Origin: Hyalangium gracile
GTDB taxonomy: Bacteria; Myxococcota; Myxococcia; Myxococcales; Myxococcaceae
Length of the DNA stretch: 64,000 nucleotides
NCBI RefSeq assembly: GCF_020103725.1
Contig: NZ_JAHXBG010000020.1
Span: 1-64,000 of the forward strand
Reading direction: 5' to 3'
The position numbers were made by a program, and so were the translations under genes. Positions 16,560 to 25,837 of this stretch are shown here, piece after piece (position 1 is the stretch's first letter; each line of letters opens with the position of its first letter). The notes under the pieces were generated by a model that was not told where the DNA came from, searched no databases, and worked only from the letters and a program-made list of their open reading frames with translations.

Positions 16560-17201
16560 TCACGCGCCTTGCGAGAGGAAGCGGAAGTGCTCGGGCTGAC
16601 GCTGGCAGCGGAACAGGTAGCCTCGGCCGTTGTCCCCGAAGTCGAGACCGAACGGCATTGCCGACAGCTGCGCCACGAAGCGCGCGGGCTCTCCGCAGCA
16701 CTCGGGGGGCGCGTCCCCATTCAGCCACACGGGCACCCCGCCCACCTTGCTCTCCGGCGCGTCCTCCTGCGCCCGATCCAGGGCCTGGAGCTGCTCGCTG
16801 GTCGCCTCGTTCACGTCCACCGAGAGCGTCGCCGTGTCCTCCTCGGCGGGCGCGAAGCCCAGGGTCCACACGTTGTACGGAATGCCCTGGGGGCGATCGC
16901 CTTCCACCTTCGGCTCGCCCGCTCGTACCGGTACCGCGGCGTTCGCCCCGTCGTCCGGCATGGAGCGGTAGCAGACGGTGTCGGGGTTCTCGCACTGGAA
17001 CACGTACACCGCCGCGTGCGGCGACAGATCCAGCTTCCCCGGCACGTGCGGGAGCTGGAAGAGGAAGCGCATCGGCGTGCCGCACATGCGACAGGCCGGC
17101 CAGCGCAGGGAGCCCACGGGCTCGGGTTCGCCGCCCACCTTCGCGAGCGGCACTCCCTTGCCCCCAGGCACCAGCGCCCAGAGAGGAGCGAAGGTGGCCA
17201 T
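16560..17201 (-). CDS. DUF1963/YwqG-like protein (tentative)
   Basis: A 213-aa soluble protein with Cys pairs typical of structural zinc sites: CRMCG (about 38), CENPDTVC (about 70) and PECCGEP (about 165). The phrase MRFLFQLPHVPGKL followed by VYVFQCEN resembles YwqG/DUF1963 proteins, cytosolic proteins of unknown role. The N-terminus is hydrophobic but lacks a signal-peptide cleavage site. Its stop abuts the decayed cytochrome, and a hairpin repeat lies about 53 bp upstream of its start. The gene looks intact; the family name is uncertain. Confidence 0.65.
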   Translation of the reverse strand: MATFAPLWALVPGGKGVPLAKVGGEPEPVGSLRWPACRMCGTPMRFLFQLPHVPGKLDLSPHAAVYVFQCENPDTVCYRSMPDDGANAAVPVRAGEPKVEGDRPQGIPYNVWTLGFAPAEEDTATLSVDVNEATSEQLQALDRAQEDAPESKVGGVPVWLNGDAPPECCGEPARFVAQLSAMPFGLDFGDNGRGYLFRCQRQPEHFRFLSQGA

Positions 17202-17253
17202 CTGCCCTCAGTCTACGCTCAGGTGCCGCCTGGAGCCGCTGGAATTGGTTGCG

Positions 17254-17278
17254 AACTGGTATGACAAGCATACCAGTT
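17254..17278 (-). repeat. Dispersed hairpin element, copy 2
   Basis: Perfect arms AACTGGTATG (17254-17263) and CATACCAGTT (17269-17278) flank loop ACAAG, which is the reverse complement of the loop in copies 1 and 3. It is therefore the same element in the opposite orientation. Flanking bases beyond the arms are partly shared when aligned in that orientation (CAGTTCG). It lies between the YwqG-like gene and a methyltransferase relic. Confidence 0.85.
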
Positions 17279-17349
17279 GGTGGCGCTCTGGCCCGACACG
17301 GCTGGAGGAGGGTTCAGTCCATTCCTCCGAGAAGGAGCGAGCTGGCGCC

Positions 17350-17630
17350 CCTGCAATCTCTCGACGCTCGATGAGGCTCAGATTGGCCCGGTTGAAGAGG
17401 CTTCGGAACTCAGCCTCGGTGCGCTCACGGCCTCCGGTGGAGACCAGCATGTGCAGATCCAGCTAGAAGGGCTCCACCGCGAAGAAGCGCCGCGCGTACA
17501 GGGGCTCTCCAAGGGTGTCCACGTGGTGCCAGCCCTGCATAGCGCTCGGCGTACAGCTCCGTTCCATCGGGGCGGATGTGGAACGCTCCCGCCTCGCTCT
17601 CCACCGCCGCGAGCCCGTCGAGGTGTCCGG
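17350..17630 (-). pseudogene. Remnant of O-methyltransferase with WG-like repeats
   Basis: On the minus strand, GLAAVESEAGAFHIRPDG and ELYAERYAG read as a WG-like repeat. After a frame change comes WHHVDTLGEPLYARRFFAVE, another repeat of the same type. A TAG at 17463 is followed in the same frame by LDLHMLVSTGGRERTEAEF and FRSLFNRANLSLIERREI, the C-terminal end of an acetylserotonin/hydroxyneurosporene-type O-methyltransferase. The SAM-binding core is missing between the two parts. This is a deleted and frameshifted relic of a secondary-metabolism-type enzyme. Confidence 0.75.
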
Positions 17631-17729
17631 CGGGTGGATCCGCTTGGAGCCATGGCCCGCGGACATGGGCAGGCAAGAAAGGGGGCCAGGGGCTGGGCGG
17701 TGGCCCCCCGCTCCGGGCAGAATGGGGCA

Positions 17730-19598
17730 ATGCGGTGCGTCGGTGCGCTCGTGAGCCTGGGAGTCTGTCTCGCCGCGATGTCCGCGCTCGCAGAGCCGGA
17801 TGTCTTCGGCCTGGGCAACGGGCAGCACGGCGCGCTCCGAGTGCAGCAGCTCGACACCACCATCAACGTCGCCACCGCGCTCACCGCCCCCGCCGGCACC
17901 GGCAGCAAGGCCCTCACCGTCGCGAGCGTGACGGGCTTCGCCGCCGGTGAGCTCGTCCTCGTCCACCAGGCCTTCTCCGAGAGCCTCTTGTCCGAGACGG
18001 GCCCCACGCTGTCCCTCGAGAAGGGCTCCTCGGGCGCCGGCCGCTGGGAGCTCGCGCGCGTGGAGTCCGTGGCCGCGGGCCGGCTGACTCTCACCGCGCC
18101 CCTCGTCTCTTCCTTCGCCGCTCCGGGCTCCCAGGTGGTGCGCGTGCCCGAGCACACCACCGTGCACGTCCACCCCCAGGCCTCGCTGGTGGCGCCCGCG
18201 TGGAACGGGACCACCGGCGGCGTGCTCGCCTTCTTCGCCACGGACGCCGTCCTCAACCAGGGGCTGCTCAGCGCCACCGCCGCGGGCTTCCGCGGAGGCA
18301 CCTACGCCTTCAACCGCACGCAGACCTCGGGCTGCACCGAGCTCCACCTGCCCCAGGACAAGGGAGGTGCTCGCAAGGGCGAGGGGCTCTTCTCCGCGGT
18401 GAGCGGTGCCCCCACGCATGGCTACGGAGCGCTCGGCAATGGCGCTGGCGGAGGCAACTGCGGTGAGGGCGGTGGCGGCGGCGGTGGCCACGGCGGCGTG
18501 GGCGGTCAGGGCGGGTACACCTCGGTCGCGGATGGCTCCCGAGACGTGGGCGGCCGCGGCGGCCAGGCCCTGCGCTACTCCCCCCTCAGCCGGATGCTGT
18601 TCGGCGGAGGCGGAGGCGCGGGCGCGGGCGACTCGAACGGCGCGGAGGGCACCACCGGCAGCTCCGGCGGCGCGGGCGGCGGCATCATCTATATGCGGGC
18701 CCGAAGCCTCCAGGGTCAGGGCCTCATCACCGCCAACGGCAAGTCCGCGGACGCATCCCTCAACGACGCCTCTGGAGGAGGAGGCGCCGGCGGCTACATC
18801 TCCCTGCGCGTGGAGGATCGGCTCGACTGCCTCAGCCTCGAGGCCCGCGGCGGCAACGGCGGCAACAACACGGATGGAGATGATGCTCGCGCGCCCGGAG
18901 GAGGAGGAGGCGGCGGCGTGTTGCTGCTGCAGGCGCGGACGCTCGCGTGCGACACCTCCCTGGTGCCAGGGCTCGCGGGCACCGCCGCCGGAGTCCAGGG
19001 CGGAGGCCCGTACGGCGCCACGCCCACCGACATGGTGCAGCTCGACCACCAGGGCGTGCCGACGCTGGTGAATGAGGCCTTCGCCACCCCCGCCGCGCCT
19101 GTCTGGACCACCCCCGCCGAGGGCGAGGCGACGGGGCCTCGGCCCCAGCTCCAGGGCAGGGCGGTGCCAGGCAGCACCGTGCAGGTGTTCCTCGACGAGC
19201 AGCCGCTCGGGAGCGTGGAGGTGGCCATCGACGGCAGCTTCACCTTCCAGCCCTCGGCGGCTCTCCCCGAGGGGCCCCACCAGGCGCGAGCCTCGGCCGA
19301 GCGCCTGGGCGTGCGCGGCGCGCTGTCCGAGCCGCGCGCCTTCACCGTGGGCGCCCTGTCGCCCCTGGCGCTGGAGGTGGGCTGTGGCTGCGGCAGCACC
19401 CCGGCCAACGGGGGCCTGTGGCTGGCGCTGGCCTGCCTGCTGCTCGGGGTGTCACGCCGCCGGCCCGCCGCGAGGGGCTCGAGGCGCCCAATACTGGCGG
19501 AACGGGGGCCTCCTGGCATACACCTCTACCCCGGGGCTCCGGCCAGGCTTCCTGGGCACCGCAACTCCGCAGGTCGGTGCGGTAGAGCAGGAGGGTAA
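17730..19598 (+). CDS. AgmC-like secreted glycine-rich protein with MYXO-CTERM-like tail
   Basis: A 622-aa exported protein. The signal peptide is about residues 1-22 (ending SALAEP). The N-terminal domain starts DVFGLGNGQHGALRV and holds LTVASVTGFAAGELVLVHQA, as in myxobacterial AgmC-type proteins. A strongly Gly-rich region spans about 225-425. An Ig-like domain spans about 450-535. Near residue 550 CGCGSTPANGG plus the hydrophobic LWLALACLLLGV and SRRR form a MYXO-CTERM-like sorting signal. About 44 residues (PAARGSRRP to the end) follow the Arg cluster, which is unusual and overlaps the cheB ribosome-binding site. Predicted surface protein; a gliding role is inferred only from similarity. 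Confidence 0.82.
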   Translation: MRCVGALVSLGVCLAAMSALAEPDVFGLGNGQHGALRVQQLDTTINVATALTAPAGTGSKALTVASVTGFAAGELVLVHQAFSESLLSETGPTLSLEKGSSGAGRWELARVESVAAGRLTLTAPLVSSFAAPGSQVVRVPEHTTVHVHPQASLVAPAWNGTTGGVLAFFATDAVLNQGLLSATAAGFRGGTYAFNRTQTSGCTELHLPQDKGGARKGEGLFSAVSGAPTHGYGALGNGAGGGNCGEGGGGGGGHGGVGGQGGYTSVADGSRDVGGRGGQALRYSPLSRMLFGGGGGAGAGDSNGAEGTTGSSGGAGGGIIYMRARSLQGQGLITANGKSADASLNDASGGGGAGGYISLRVEDRLDCLSLEARGGNGGNNTDGDDARAPGGGGGGGVLLLQARTLACDTSLVPGLAGTAAGVQGGGPYGATPTDMVQLDHQGVPTLVNEAFATPAAPVWTTPAEGEATGPRPQLQGRAVPGSTVQVFLDEQPLGSVEVAIDGSFTFQPSAALPEGPHQARASAERLGVRGALSEPRAFTVGALSPLALEVGCGCGSTPANGGLWLALACLLLGVSRRRPAARGSRRPILAERGPPGIHLYPGAPARLPGHRNSAGRCGRAGG

Positions 19599-19601
19599 CG
19601 G

Positions 19602-20642
19602 GTGTCCGCGCTCCGCATCCTCATCGTGGAAGACTCGGTGATGGTCCGCCGGCGCCTGGCGGATGCCTTCGCCGCGGACCCCAGCTTCACCGTGGTCGGC
19701 GAGGCGGGGGATGGCGAGCGCGCCTTCGAGCTGTGCCAGCGCCTGCGTCCGGACGTGGTGACGATGGACCTGATGCTGCCCGGCATGAACGGCGTGGAGA
19801 CGACCCGCCGCATCATGGCCCATTGCCCCACCCCCATCGTCGTCTTCTCCGGGCTGGAGAACCGGACGATGGGCCTGTACCTGCTGGACGCGCTGACGGC
19901 GGGCGCGGTGGACGCGGTGGAGAAGCCCACCCGCTTCATCTCCTCGGAGTGGGCGGAGGAGTTGCTGACGCGGGTGAAGCAGGCCGCGCGCACGCCGGCG
20001 GCCCTGGTGCCCGAGCACCTGCGGCCCGAGCCGGCCTGGCCCCGCTTCGCGCCGCGAGTGGCCGTCATCGGCGCGTCCACCGGAGGCCCCGCGGCCATGC
20101 GCAGCATCATCCAGGCGCTCCCGGCGGACTTCCCCCTGCCCATCCTCCTGGTGATGCACCTGTCCGAGAAGTTCGAGACGTCCATGGTGGACTGGCTGGG
20201 CAAGAGCGCCACCTTCCCCGTGCGGCACGCGGTGGACGGCGAGCTGCTGCCACCCGTGGGCCGCCCCGTGCTGCTGATGGCGCGAGCCAACCGGCACCTG
20301 GCCATGCGCGACGGCCGGCTGTGGCTGACCAACGCGCCGGAGCGGCACTCCAGCCGCCCCTCGGTGGACGTGCTCTTCGAGTCCGTGGCGAAGGAGGTGG
20401 GCACGCGGGCCATCGGCTGCCTGCTCACGGGCATGGGCCGGGATGGCGCCGAGGGGATGCTGGCGCTGCGGCGCGCGGGCGCGATGACGCTGGCGCAGGA
20501 CGAGACCAGCAGCGTCGTGTTCGGCATGCCGCTGGAGGCCATCCGCCTGGGCGCCGTCCGTCACGTGCTCGCGCTGAAGGACATCCCCTCGTGGCTGGAC
20601 GGCTTCGCGCGCCGTCGCCCCGACACCAACCCGCAGGCCTGA
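19602..20642 (+). CDS. cheB: Chemotaxis protein-glutamate methylesterase CheB
   Basis: A 346-aa protein. The N-terminal receiver (1-125) keeps EDSVMV (acidic pocket), TMDLMLPGMNG (phospho-Asp about 56) and the Lys in VEKPT. The C-terminal methylesterase domain (about 150-335) has catalytic Ser in GASTGGP, His in VMHLSEKFETS and Asp in TGMGRDGAEG. It removes methyl groups from chemoreceptor glutamates, and also deamidates, when phosphorylated. The start is GTG with a strong AGGAGG upstream. No cheA, cheW, cheR or receptor gene lies in the window, so it is an orphan or distant part of a Che system. It follows the AgmC-like gene by 3 nt. Confidence 0.93.
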   Translation: MSALRILIVEDSVMVRRRLADAFAADPSFTVVGEAGDGERAFELCQRLRPDVVTMDLMLPGMNGVETTRRIMAHCPTPIVVFSGLENRTMGLYLLDALTAGAVDAVEKPTRFISSEWAEELLTRVKQAARTPAALVPEHLRPEPAWPRFAPRVAVIGASTGGPAAMRSIIQALPADFPLPILLVMHLSEKFETSMVDWLGKSATFPVRHAVDGELLPPVGRPVLLMARANRHLAMRDGRLWLTNAPERHSSRPSVDVLFESVAKEVGTRAIGCLLTGMGRDGAEGMLALRRAGAMTLAQDETSSVVFGMPLEAIRLGAVRHVLALKDIPSWLDGFARRRPDTNPQA

Positions 20643-20708
20643 GGCCTCTGCGCCCGCCCCGGCCGGAGGACGGGAGCCGCAACGGAGGCCCCCGCGCCCC
20701 CCTGCCGC

Positions 20709-20906
20709 TCAGGCGTAGGCGGAGTCGGACTCGACCGGGATGTCCAGGCGCCGGTTGAGCTGCTCCAGCCTGTCGTAGCGCTCGCGGAGCATGTCCCGGT
20801 AGGCGCGCTGATCGGCGTGGGCAATCTCTTCCAGCAGCTGGCGCAGGGCGCTCTCCAGGGCCTGCTTGAGCTCGCGTGCTTCGGGTGCGGACAGTTCCAA
20901 GAGCAT
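20709..20906 (-). CDS. Small helical hypothetical protein
   Basis: A 65-aa helical, charged protein (LKQALESALRQLLEEIAHAD, YRDMLRERYDRLEQLNRRLD). The start at 20906 is preferred over an in-frame start 10 codons upstream because GAGGAGG lies 7 nt before it. No family name is known. It converges on cheB. Confidence 0.7.
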   Translation of the reverse strand: MLLELSAPEARELKQALESALRQLLEEIAHADQRAYRDMLRERYDRLEQLNRRLDIPVESDSAYA

Positions 20907-21102
20907 GGTGGCCCTCCTCGACTCAAAGATAGCCATGCCACCGAGGCGCTCACCGGGGCCGCTCGTCCGCAGCGGGCCACGGCGTCAGGTGGGGCCCTGG
21001 GAGTGCCGCCCGGCTCCCGAGCACACGGGCAGGGGGTACCTGTCCTCCCGTGGCCGCGATGAGGAGGTTCGGAGGAGACCGAGCCCGTGAAGGAGGCCAT
21101 GC

Positions 21103-21411
21103 ATGGTTCAGCCAGGAGAGATTCGCGAGGGGATGGTGGTGCGAGCCGCGGACGGTCGCCAGGTCGGCCGCGTGGCCGCTGTCGGGGACGTGCACTTCGA
21201 GCTCGAGTCGGGGCTCCTGCCGATTCCGCGGCGCGACTTCCTGGTGGAGTACACCGACGTGGCCGCCGTGCACGGCGACGAGGTGCTCCTGGAGACGGGA
21301 GCCCACCTGACGCTGGAGGTCGACGACGACGGGGGCGCAATCCCGCCGCGCTCCCACGGCAACGTGGACCGCGAGCCGGTGAACGCCGAGGAGCGCCCGC
21401 CCGGCCTCTGA
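21103..21411 (+). CDS. DUF2171-like protein
   Basis: A 102-aa protein: GEIREGMVVRAADGRQVGRV, then a beta-rich core with IPRRDFLVEYTDVAAVHGDE, and an acidic tail. It is the same domain as residues 1-75 of the product at 15118-15717 (R-x-G-M-x-V, then D-G-x-Q-x-G-R-V, then RGDE/HGDE), without the long disordered tail. DUF2171 domains are PRC-barrel relatives with no assigned function. Confidence 0.8.
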   Translation: MVQPGEIREGMVVRAADGRQVGRVAAVGDVHFELESGLLPIPRRDFLVEYTDVAAVHGDEVLLETGAHLTLEVDDDGGAIPPRSHGNVDREPVNAEERPPGL

Positions 21412-21431
21412 GCGGCCCGGGCCGGGAGGGC

Positions 21432-23835
21432 TCAGGCGAACAGGCGCTGAACGAAGCTGCGCAGGCGCTCCGGCTCGAAGGGCTTCTCCAGGAACTCGCC
21501 CGAGTAGGAGCCCAATAGCTCGCGGGTGGGCGTGGAGAACGTCCCGCTGGACATGAAGCCGGTGCGGCGCGCCAGCCCGGGCTCGCGCTGCTCCAGCTCT
21601 CGCAGCAGGTCCACCCCGCTCATGCGCGGCAGCACCACGTCGCAGAGCACGGCGTCATAGCGCTCGCCGCGCGACAGCAGGTGCAGCGCCATGCTCACGT
21701 CCTGCACGGAGTGCACCTCGTGCGCCTCCTGCAGCAGCCGGCGCACGGAGGTGCCCACCGCGGGCTCGGCGTCGATGAGCAGCAGCCGCCGGCGAGGCCC
21801 CTTGCTCTCCACCGGCGCCTGGCGGGCGTGGGACTCGGCGCGCTCGCGCGCCTGGGTGGCCGGCAGCACCAGCCGGAACACGCTGCCGCGCCCCAGCGCG
21901 CTCTCCACCTCGATGCGGCCGCCCATGGACTGGATGATGGACTGGCAGATGGCCAGCCCCAGCCCGGTGCCCTCTCCGGCCGGCTTGGTGGTGAAGAACG
22001 GATCGAAGATGTGCTGGCGCACCTCCGGCGTCATGCCCGGCCCGTTGTCCTCCACCTCGATGATGACCGAGTCCTTGCCCTCGCTCCGGGTGGCGAGCCG
22101 CACGCGGTTGCGCGCCGGATCATTCTGGGGGAAGGCCTGCAGCGCGTTGACCAGCAGGTTCACCAGCACCTGCCCCAGCCGGCCCTCGTTGCCGAGGATG
22201 GCGGGCACCGGCTCCAGCGCGCGCTCCAGCTGGGCGCGGTACTGCAGCTCCTTGCGGACCAGCCGCAGCGCCCCGTCGATGGCGCGGTGCACCTCCACCG
22301 GCCCGGTGTGGTTCTCGTCCGCGCGCGCGAAGCTCTTCACCCCCTGGGCGATGCTGCGCACGCGCTGGATGCCCTCCTGCGTCTCCGCCAGCACCTCGCG
22401 CAGCTCCGGCAGCTCCTCGGCGGAGATGGCCGGCTGCGCCAGCGACTTCTCCAGGAAGGAGAGGTTGGAGCAGACATAGGCCAGCGGGTTGTTGATTTCA
22501 TGCACCACGCCGGCGGCCAGCGTGCCGATGGAGGAGAGCCGATCGGCCAGCTGCAGCTGCGTCTCCAGGCGCTTGCGGTCGGTGATGTCGCGGAAGACGG
22601 CGATGAGGAAGGCCGAGCCGCCGGGCTCGGTGAACACCGCCTTCTTGATGATGGTCGTCCGGCGCGAGCCGTCCTTGCCGTCCTCGAAGACGCGCTGGTA
22701 CTCGACGGGCTGGCCGCTGGTGAAGAGCTGCTCGTCCTGCTCCCAGAAGGCCTCCGCCTCCCGGGCGGGGAACACGTCCCGGGCGGAGCTGCCCAGCAGC
22801 TCCTGCTCGGTGCGCCCCAAAAACTCGCAGAAGGCGCGGTTGACCATCACCCAGCGGTGCGCCCGGTCCATCACGAAGAGCGGATCCGGCACCGCGTTCA
22901 GCGTGTTGCGCAGGAAGTCCCGCGTGCGCTCCAGCTCCTCCTGCGCGCGGATGCGCTCCAGCTCCGCGCCCGCGCGCGCCGCGAAGGCCGCCAGCAGCGC
23001 GTGCTCCAGCGGACCGGCCTCCAGCGGCTGGTGGTGCAGGATGGCCAGCACGCCGATGGCGTTGCCATTGCCGTCCTTCAGGGCCGCCCCCAGGTACCCG
23101 CGCATGCTCAGCTTGGTGAGCATCTCGTCCTCGGGGTAGCGCTCCGCCACCCCGTCCGGGCAGTGGCAGACGGACTTGCGGATGGCCTCGTCGCACGGCG
23201 TGCCGCTCAGCGAGTACACCACGCCCCGCTGCAGGCTGCCGTTGAGGTAGAAGGCCAGGGTGCGGATCGAATCCCGCTCCGGCAGCAGCTCGCCCACCAG
23301 CACGCACGAGGCGCCGTAGACCGCCGACAGCTGCTCCACCAGCTTGCTGAAGAAGAGGTAGCCCAGGTCCGCCGAGGTGCTGTCCAGCAGGGCCCGCAGG
23401 GCGGCTCGGAGCGAGAGCCCCTCGGTGGGGGACTCCTCGGCCGGCAGCGCAGGGGGGGGCGACTCCCAGCGCGACCAGGCGCCGGGACACCGTCGTCATC
23501 CGGGCCAGCCAGTCGCCGCCCGGCGGGGCCACGCACTCGTCGGCGCCGGCCTGGATCAGCGCGCGGCGCTCCGCGTCCAAGCGCTCCGTCAGGACCACCA
23601 TGTGGGTGCGCAGGATGTTGCGGCGGGCGTGCAGCTCGCGGCACAGCTGCTCCACCTCCGTCATCGAGCGGCCCGGATCCCCCAGCACCACGAGCCCCTC
23701 GGGCAGCTGCCGGGGCAGCTCATCGAGAGTGCGGGCATAGAGCCGGGCGCACCCGTCGAGCAGTCCTTGGGACTCGAGCTCGCGCTCGAAACCATCCCGG
23801 ACACTCGGGGGGATGCCCAGCAGGGTGACATGCAT
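21432..23835 (-). CDS. Hybrid sensor histidine kinase, frameshifted at a C8 tract
   Basis: Translation from ATG 23835 gives a receiver-like N-terminal domain (MHVTLLGIPPSVRDGFERE, THMVVLTERLDAERRALIQA) of about 125 aa, ending at a run of eight C on the coding strand (23452-23459). Past the run the frame changes. With one C fewer it would continue into a GAF-like domain (LGYLFFSKLVEQL), PAS (LDAV-type block NTLNAVPDPLFVMDRAH), HisKA with VVHEINNPLAY (phospho-His), HATPase with NLLVNALQ, VEDNGPGM and GTGLGLAIC, and a C-terminal receiver (AVLCDVVLPRMSG). The second part has no good start of its own. It may be a pseudogene, a phase-variable gene or an assembly error. Confidence 0.82.
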
Positions 23836-24032
23836 TGGAACGCCTCGCGAACGCAGGTGTTGCCGGAGTCTACAAGAACCGCGCTTGCGAGGCGCCCGGG
23901 GCGCCCCCGTCGGTCCGCCCGAGATGTTGGCTTTGCCAACCTTTGGAGCCGCGCGAGTTGCAGGCCCTCCCACCAGGCGCTCTCGGCGTGGTCCGGCCAG
24001 CCTCTGGCGGACTCAGCGCCGCACGAGCGCGC

Positions 24033-24719
24033 TCAGGGCTTGAGCTCGTACTCTCCGCCCGGGTAGGCGAAGGAGTCCCGGGGCGCGTACCAGCACCAGC
24101 CCTCCACGCGCTGCAGGGGGCTCGCGGGCCGCAGCGCGTACACCGGGTGCTCCGGCGCGAGGAACTCGAGCGAGAGCAGCTCGAACGGAGCGGCGATCTC
24201 CCCCACGTAGGGGTAGTTGCCGGCCATCAGCTTGTTGCCCACCTTCGTCACGTACATGAGCTGGCCGCGAGCCACGGAGCCGACGGTGTTGCCCACCCGC
24301 GCGGTGGTGCGGATGAGGGGCTTGCCCCCCGCGTGCGTGGTGGCGACGAGCTCCTGGCCCCTGAGCTCCAGCGTGGTGTGGCCCTCGGTGGCCGGCACGC
24401 CGCGCTCGCGCGCGTAGTGGCGCATGCCCTCGGCGGAGTTGAAGTAGTGGGTGAAGAAGCGCCCGGGCGTCACCCCGTCCGGGGCCTTGTGGTCCGCCAG
24501 GTCCAGGCCCAGGTACGTCAGCGAGTACGCGCCGAAGGCCGACGTCTGATCCGCCGAGTCCACCACGTACTGGTTCATGTAGATGGCCCGGTTGGCGGCG
24601 GGCTTCAGCCCCTGGGGGAGCAGCGCCGCGGCGGCGGCCGGATCCGCGGGGATCCAGCTCGAGTAGAGCATGCGGCTGTTGATGACGAGCTGCGGCGGGG
24701 CAATCGATGTGCTGGCCAT
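24033..24719 (-). CDS. Acetoacetate decarboxylase-like protein
   Basis: A 228-aa soluble protein whose layout fits the acetoacetate decarboxylase superfamily: SWIPADPAAAAALLPQGLKP (the LP-G-L pattern), MNQYVVDSADQTSAFGAYSL, then KLMAGNYPYVGE and a C-terminal beta region. The catalytic Lys is not identified with certainty, so true decarboxylase activity is open; many members act on other beta-keto acids. It stands alone, about 95 nt downstream of the next gene on the same strand. Confidence 0.65.
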   Translation of the reverse strand: MASTSIAPPQLVINSRMLYSSWIPADPAAAAALLPQGLKPAANRAIYMNQYVVDSADQTSAFGAYSLTYLGLDLADHKAPDGVTPGRFFTHYFNSAEGMRHYARERGVPATEGHTTLELRGQELVATTHAGGKPLIRTTARVGNTVGSVARGQLMYVTKVGNKLMAGNYPYVGEIAAPFELLSLEFLAPEHPVYALRPASPLQRVEGWCWYAPRDSFAYPGGEYELKP

Positions 24720-24813
24720 GAGTCTCCCAAGGGGCCAGGCAATGGATGGGCCACCCGCATTCGCGCGGAAGTGCCCCCCTGACCCGGCCCGGAGACTAAC
24801 GGCTGCCCACGCC

Positions 24814-25554
24814 TCAGGCGAGCGTATCGCCCACGCGGCGCAGCTGATCCGCGTTCTCCTTCATGCTCACCGCCACCTGGGCGATGATGGTGAAGAAGCG
24901 GCCGCTGCGCTCGACGATGTCCTCGGACTGCTGGTTGCGCTCCTTGAGCGCGGCGGCGCCGTCGAAGAGCGTCTCCAGCATCACCTTGAGGATGGAGACG
25001 AAGTCGAAGCTGCGCAGCACCTCGGCGGGAGCCACCTCGCGGGCGCCCACGAGGGTGTCGCCGCTGACACGCAGCGAGTCCTTGAGGTACCAGGTGCCCA
25101 CCGTCTCCACGGTGACGAGCCGGCCGTCGGTGAGCATGAAGAGCTCGCGCCGCAGCTCGCCGCCGCTCTCGACGGGAGAGGCGCCGCGCGGCTCCAGCCT
25201 CCGGGACGTCCCGGCCAGGCGCACGGCGGGCTCGTGGATCCACGACACGCCGCGCTCGCGGACGGTGACGCCGAACTGCTGCTCGAGCACCTCGGGAGCG
25301 CGCGCATCCCCGGAGCTCTTGGGGCGGATGGGCTGGGCGAGGGCCCGGGCCTCGGGCAGGAGCAGATCCACCAGCTCCTCGATGATGCCGGCCTTGGCGT
25401 CCTGCTCCTCCTGGCCATAGTCGAGCACGGACAGGAAGAAGTCGCGCGCCATCTGCGGCGTGAACTGATCGGCCTCCTCGACGGCGGGCGCGGCGGGGGC
25501 GGTCGCCCCCTGGGGCGCTGGCGACTCCTCGGAACGCTTCGGTTCTTCGTTCAT
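24814..25554 (-). CDS. Hypothetical protein
   Basis: A 246-aa soluble protein starting MNEEPKRSEESPAPQG. A Pro/Ala-rich leader (about 1-28) is followed by helices (MARDFFLSVLDYGQEEQDAK), a central mixed region (about 85-165) and a helical C-terminus (VAVSMKENADQLRRVGDTLA). The start at 25554 is preferred over in-frame extensions that show no coding bias. No domain is recognised. The 283-bp spacer upstream, shared with the lipase gene, holds no gene. Confidence 0.62.
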   Translation of the reverse strand: MNEEPKRSEESPAPQGATAPAAPAVEEADQFTPQMARDFFLSVLDYGQEEQDAKAGIIEELVDLLLPEARALAQPIRPKSSGDARAPEVLEQQFGVTVRERGVSWIHEPAVRLAGTSRRLEPRGASPVESGGELRRELFMLTDGRLVTVETVGTWYLKDSLRVSGDTLVGAREVAPAEVLRSFDFVSILKVMLETLFDGAAALKERNQQSEDIVERSGRFFTIIAQVAVSMKENADQLRRVGDTLA

Positions 25555-25837
25555 GGGGGCGCACGTTATCAGGCGTTTTCCGCTCTCACGCCTCTTCAGG
25601 TAGTGGATTGGCAGCCGCTGTACACCGGTCGTGAGCCCTCTCCCGCCACTGCCAGTGCGGCTGCCCCGGGCGGGCCAGGCCTGCCTCGGAAGAGGAGAAA
25701 ACCCAGTTGTGTCAAGGCCTTGGCGCAACAGGCAAAGTTGAATGCTGATTCAGGTCGCAGCTTGCGCAACTTCAGGGAGGAAAGAGGCGACAATGTAGGT
25801 GTTGGAGCGACTTTTTCCACCTTCGAGGTGATCCGTC

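Noticed and set aside
17254-17278. GntR-family operator of the adjacent gene
   Set aside because: The half site fits the loose GntR pattern, but copies occur without a common gene class and one lies between convergent gene ends, so a dispersed element is favoured.
18460-18960. Simple-sequence DNA repeat
   Set aside because: The GGC/GGA-rich stretch is in-frame coding for the Gly-rich region of the AgmC-like protein.
17463-19280. 605-aa antisense frame to the AgmC-like gene
   Set aside because: Most is a shadow of Gly codons; only the last 20 codons (the methyltransferase relic) are meaningful and are listed separately.
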